From positions 1-64,000 of the forward strand of contig JAJDZD010000072.1 of NCBI GenBank assembly GCA_022824865.1: a stretch of DNA of 64,000 bases, in the 5' to 3' direction. Source of the DNA: Chloroflexota bacterium (lineage in GTDB: Bacteria; Chloroflexota; UBA11872). The position numbers and the translations under genes are program-made. Below the pieces are notes generated by a model. The model was not told the origin of the DNA. It ran no database searches and saw nothing but the letters and a program-made list of their open reading frames with translations. This document shows, one piece after another, positions 62,320-64,000 of this stretch. Within the stretch, counting starts at the first letter, position 1. Each line of letters starts with the position of its first letter.

Positions 62320-63144
62320 CTACCAGTTAACCCGGCGGCTGAAGTAGCGGTGCCAGCGGCGCCAGACGCCCTTGCCATAGAAGGCCTCTTCCTGGCGCTC
62401 GATGATGACGGCCTCGGTGGTGAGAATCTGCGAGGCCAGTCCGGCGGCGTTGTAGGGACTGAGCGCCTTGAGGATGTCGGGGAAGGCGGAGCGCCACAGG
62501 GAGCGGAACAGCAATAGCCCCAGGGCCAACAGGAACAGCACCGGCACGGCGCTGGACTCGCGAAGATACGGGGTCAGCGCCAGCAGCAGCGGGGCCAGCA
62601 TGGCGACCCATAGGAGGATTTCGACCTGCGCGTTGACTCGCCGCGTACGGCGACGATGGGCAAAGGAATAGGGCGCGCGCTGCCGCTCGAACCGAGCCCG
62701 CTCCAGCAGGGCCAGGCCGGCGCCCATGACGCCGAACACGGTGGCTATGGCCAGACCGACGGCAACGACAACGCCGCCTGGCGTCCCGACCGGCGGGCCT
62801 TCACGCTCTCGCGGAATCTGCTCTTCCGCCACGGCCCGGCTGCCTTTGCCTTCCGGGTCGATCAGTAGCTCGACCACGCCTGTCGCGACAATCATGACGA
62901 TGAAGAGCACCAAGGCCGCCAGGACAACCCCCATGCCGGCCAGAAAACCGGACTTCAGGAGATCGAGCGTAGGAGTTCGGGCCACGCGAATCTCCTCCAG
63001 GTAGATATCCAGCTCTTCCTGGGATGCCTCCGGCGACATGCCGGCCCGCACCAGCGCCTGCTGCGCCTGCCGGTAGTCGTCACGCCGGTCCGCCGGACGC
63101 CGAACCTCGCGCCACCACGTGTGAATCGAATACACCAGCGCCAT
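62320..63144 (-). CDS. Multi-pass membrane protein, unknown function
   Basis: 274 residues. Four to five membrane segments (GMGVVLAALVLFIVMIVATG, GGVVVAVGLAIATVFGVMGA, ILLWVAMLAPLLLALTPYL, VPVLFLLALGLLLFRSLW). The N-terminus is an amphipathic helical region (DYRQAQQALVRAGMSPEASQ) and the C-terminus a basic tail (WRRWHRYFSRRVNW). No recognised family. It is placed between asd and dapA on the same strand, with intergenic gaps, so co-transcription is possible but not shown. Confidence 0.62.
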   Translation of the reverse strand: MALVYSIHTWWREVRRPADRRDDYRQAQQALVRAGMSPEASQEELDIYLEEIRVARTPTLDLLKSGFLAGMGVVLAALVLFIVMIVATGVVELLIDPEGKGSRAVAEEQIPREREGPPVGTPGGVVVAVGLAIATVFGVMGAGLALLERARFERQRAPYSFAHRRRTRRVNAQVEILLWVAMLAPLLLALTPYLRESSAVPVLFLLALGLLLFRSLWRSAFPDILKALSPYNAAGLASQILTTEAVIIERQEEAFYGKGVWRRWHRYFSRRVNW

Positions 63145-63211
63145 GGCCCCATCCTAGCCGCGGCGGCGCCAACTCTTGGCCAGCGACTGGCCTCCAGGGA
63201 CGCGTCCCGGC

Positions 63212-64000
63212 TTAGACGAGCCCCTGTTCGATCATCGACTCGGCAATCTGGAGGGAGTTCGTCGCCGCGCCCTTGCGCAGGTTGTCGGAGACGACCCAGA
63301 AGACCAGGCCGTTGGGGTGCGACATGTCCTGTCGCAGGCGGCCGACCCAGGTGGTGTCGTTGCCTTCGGCGGTCATCGGCATGGGGTAAACCTCGGCGGC
63401 CAGGTCGTCGACGATCTCGACGCCCGGGACGTCTTCCAGCAGCGAGCGGGCGAGCCCGGCGTCGATCGGATCGCTGAACTCGGCATGAACGGCCGCCGAG
63501 TGCGCCCGGAACACCGGCACGCGCACGCAGGTTGCGGACACGGCCAGGTCGGGGATGTGCATGATCTTGCGGGTCTCGGCCGAGACCTTCCACTCCTCCT
63601 TGGAGTAGCCGTCGTCGCGCGGATCGTCGATGGATGGAATCAGGTTCGACGCGATCTGGTGCGGAAACACGTCAGGCGTCGATTCGGCGCCGTTGGACAT
63701 GGCGGCGCTCTGCTCGGCCAGTTCTTCCATCGCCATGCCGCCCGCGCCGGAGACCGACTGGTAGGTGTCGGCAATCACGCGCCGCACGGGGCTGTGCTCG
63801 TGCAGCGGCGCCAGCACCTGGACGATCGGCGTGGTGGAGCAGTTGGGGATCGCCACGATGCCCTTGTGCTCCTTGAGGTCCGCCGCGTTCACCTCGGGAA
63901 CTACGAGCGGCACGTCGTCGTCGTATCGGAAGGCGGAACTGTCGTCGATGGCGATCACGCCAGCGGCGGCGACCCGCGGGGCCACGGCGCGGCTGATCGA
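63212..64000 (-). CDS. asd: Aspartate-semialdehyde dehydrogenase (N-terminus off window)
   Basis: The minus-strand frame is open to the right edge, so the NADPH-binding N-terminus is missing and ~262 residues are present. It reduces aspartyl phosphate to aspartate semialdehyde in lysine, threonine and methionine synthesis. Catalytic Cys in GIVAIPNCSTTPIVQVL; further family blocks DTYQSVSGAGGMAMEEL and VRVPVFRAHSAAVHAEF; C-terminal WVVSDNLRKGAATNSLQIAE. Its product feeds DapA encoded at 60812. Confidence 0.93.
   Translation of the reverse strand, partial: SISRAVAPRVAAAGVIAIDDSSAFRYDDDVPLVVPEVNAADLKEHKGIVAIPNCSTTPIVQVLAPLHEHSPVRRVIADTYQSVSGAGGMAMEELAEQSAAMSNGAESTPDVFPHQIASNLIPSIDDPRDDGYSKEEWKVSAETRKIMHIPDLAVSATCVRVPVFRAHSAAVHAEFSDPIDAGLARSLLEDVPGVEIVDDLAAEVYPMPMTAEGNDTTWVGRLRQDMSHPNGLVFWVVSDNLRKGAATNSLQIAESMIEQGLV

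Overview
The window is a high-GC bacterial chromosome segment with dense coding on both strands. I see no rRNA, tRNA, CRISPR array, transposase or integrase. The gene set best fits a member of the Chloroflexota, possibly a marine or host-associated lineage. It includes Tat-type lipoprotein solute-binding proteins, RNase J, a FtsK/SpoIIIE translocase, Gmad2-type and LGFP-like secreted proteins, many PIN/DUF433/RHH toxin-antitoxin genes, and abundant SDR, Gfo/Idh, MFS and sugar-isomerase paralogs. That placement is an inference from gene content only. Two perfect 16-bp parS palindromes (13856-13871 and 47671-47686) suggest the segment lies in the origin-proximal part of the chromosome.

Layout. 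0-1.8 kb: the 5' part of a solute-binding lipoprotein gene, a diverged second copy of its promoter region, and the tail of a decayed paralog. 1.6-8.2 kb: an XRE/zinc-ribbon regulator with two tiny downstream ORFs, a LysM membrane protein, UDP-sugar dehydrogenase, three paralogous membrane proteins ending in zinc ribbons (one frameshifted), and a TrkA-type pseudogene. 8.2-10.5 kb: an ArsA-type ATPase behind selD. The selD gene is full length only if an in-frame TGA at codon 19 is read as selenocysteine, and a hairpin follows that codon directly. 10.5-15.6 kb: secreted metalloprotease, tyrS, acetyltransferase, tag, and an Ldh2-type dehydrogenase. 15.6-23.3 kb: a 1134-residue fusion of serine hydroxymethyltransferase with GcvT, a YedY-like protein, a class-A beta-lactamase-fold serine hydrolase and a GEVED lipoprotein. 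23.4-25.5 kb: QueD and QueC homologs with a pteridine-reductase-like SDR.

25.5-36.7 kb: a large secreted protein with an internal duplication, a frameshifted PIN gene with its partner, an RHH/PIN-like toxin-antitoxin pair flanked by a 30-bp duplication of the leuS 3' end, leuS, an ABC-2 exporter, and a two-component system. 37.7-41.6 kb: a lower-GC island with a P450 gene (two frameshifts) followed by a TPR-containing fatty-acid alpha-dioxygenase homolog. This looks like a horizontally acquired oxylipin pathway and is the most unusual content of the window. It abuts a truncated toxin gene.

41.6-56.2 kb: a catabolic region with a DUF433-type antitoxin, a DapA-family lyase/aldolase, two paralogous orphan solute-binding proteins, an SDR, a sugar-phosphate isomerase/epimerase, three MFS transporters, two Gfo/Idh/MocA dehydrogenases and a LacI-type sensor lacking its DNA-binding domain. 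Together these look like uptake and oxidation/isomerisation of unidentified carbohydrates. 56.2-64 kb: ftsK, rnj, a type-4 uracil-DNA glycosylase, dapA, two membrane proteins and asd (running off the right edge). This order resembles the asd-dapA-rnj-spoIIIE synteny of Bacillus.
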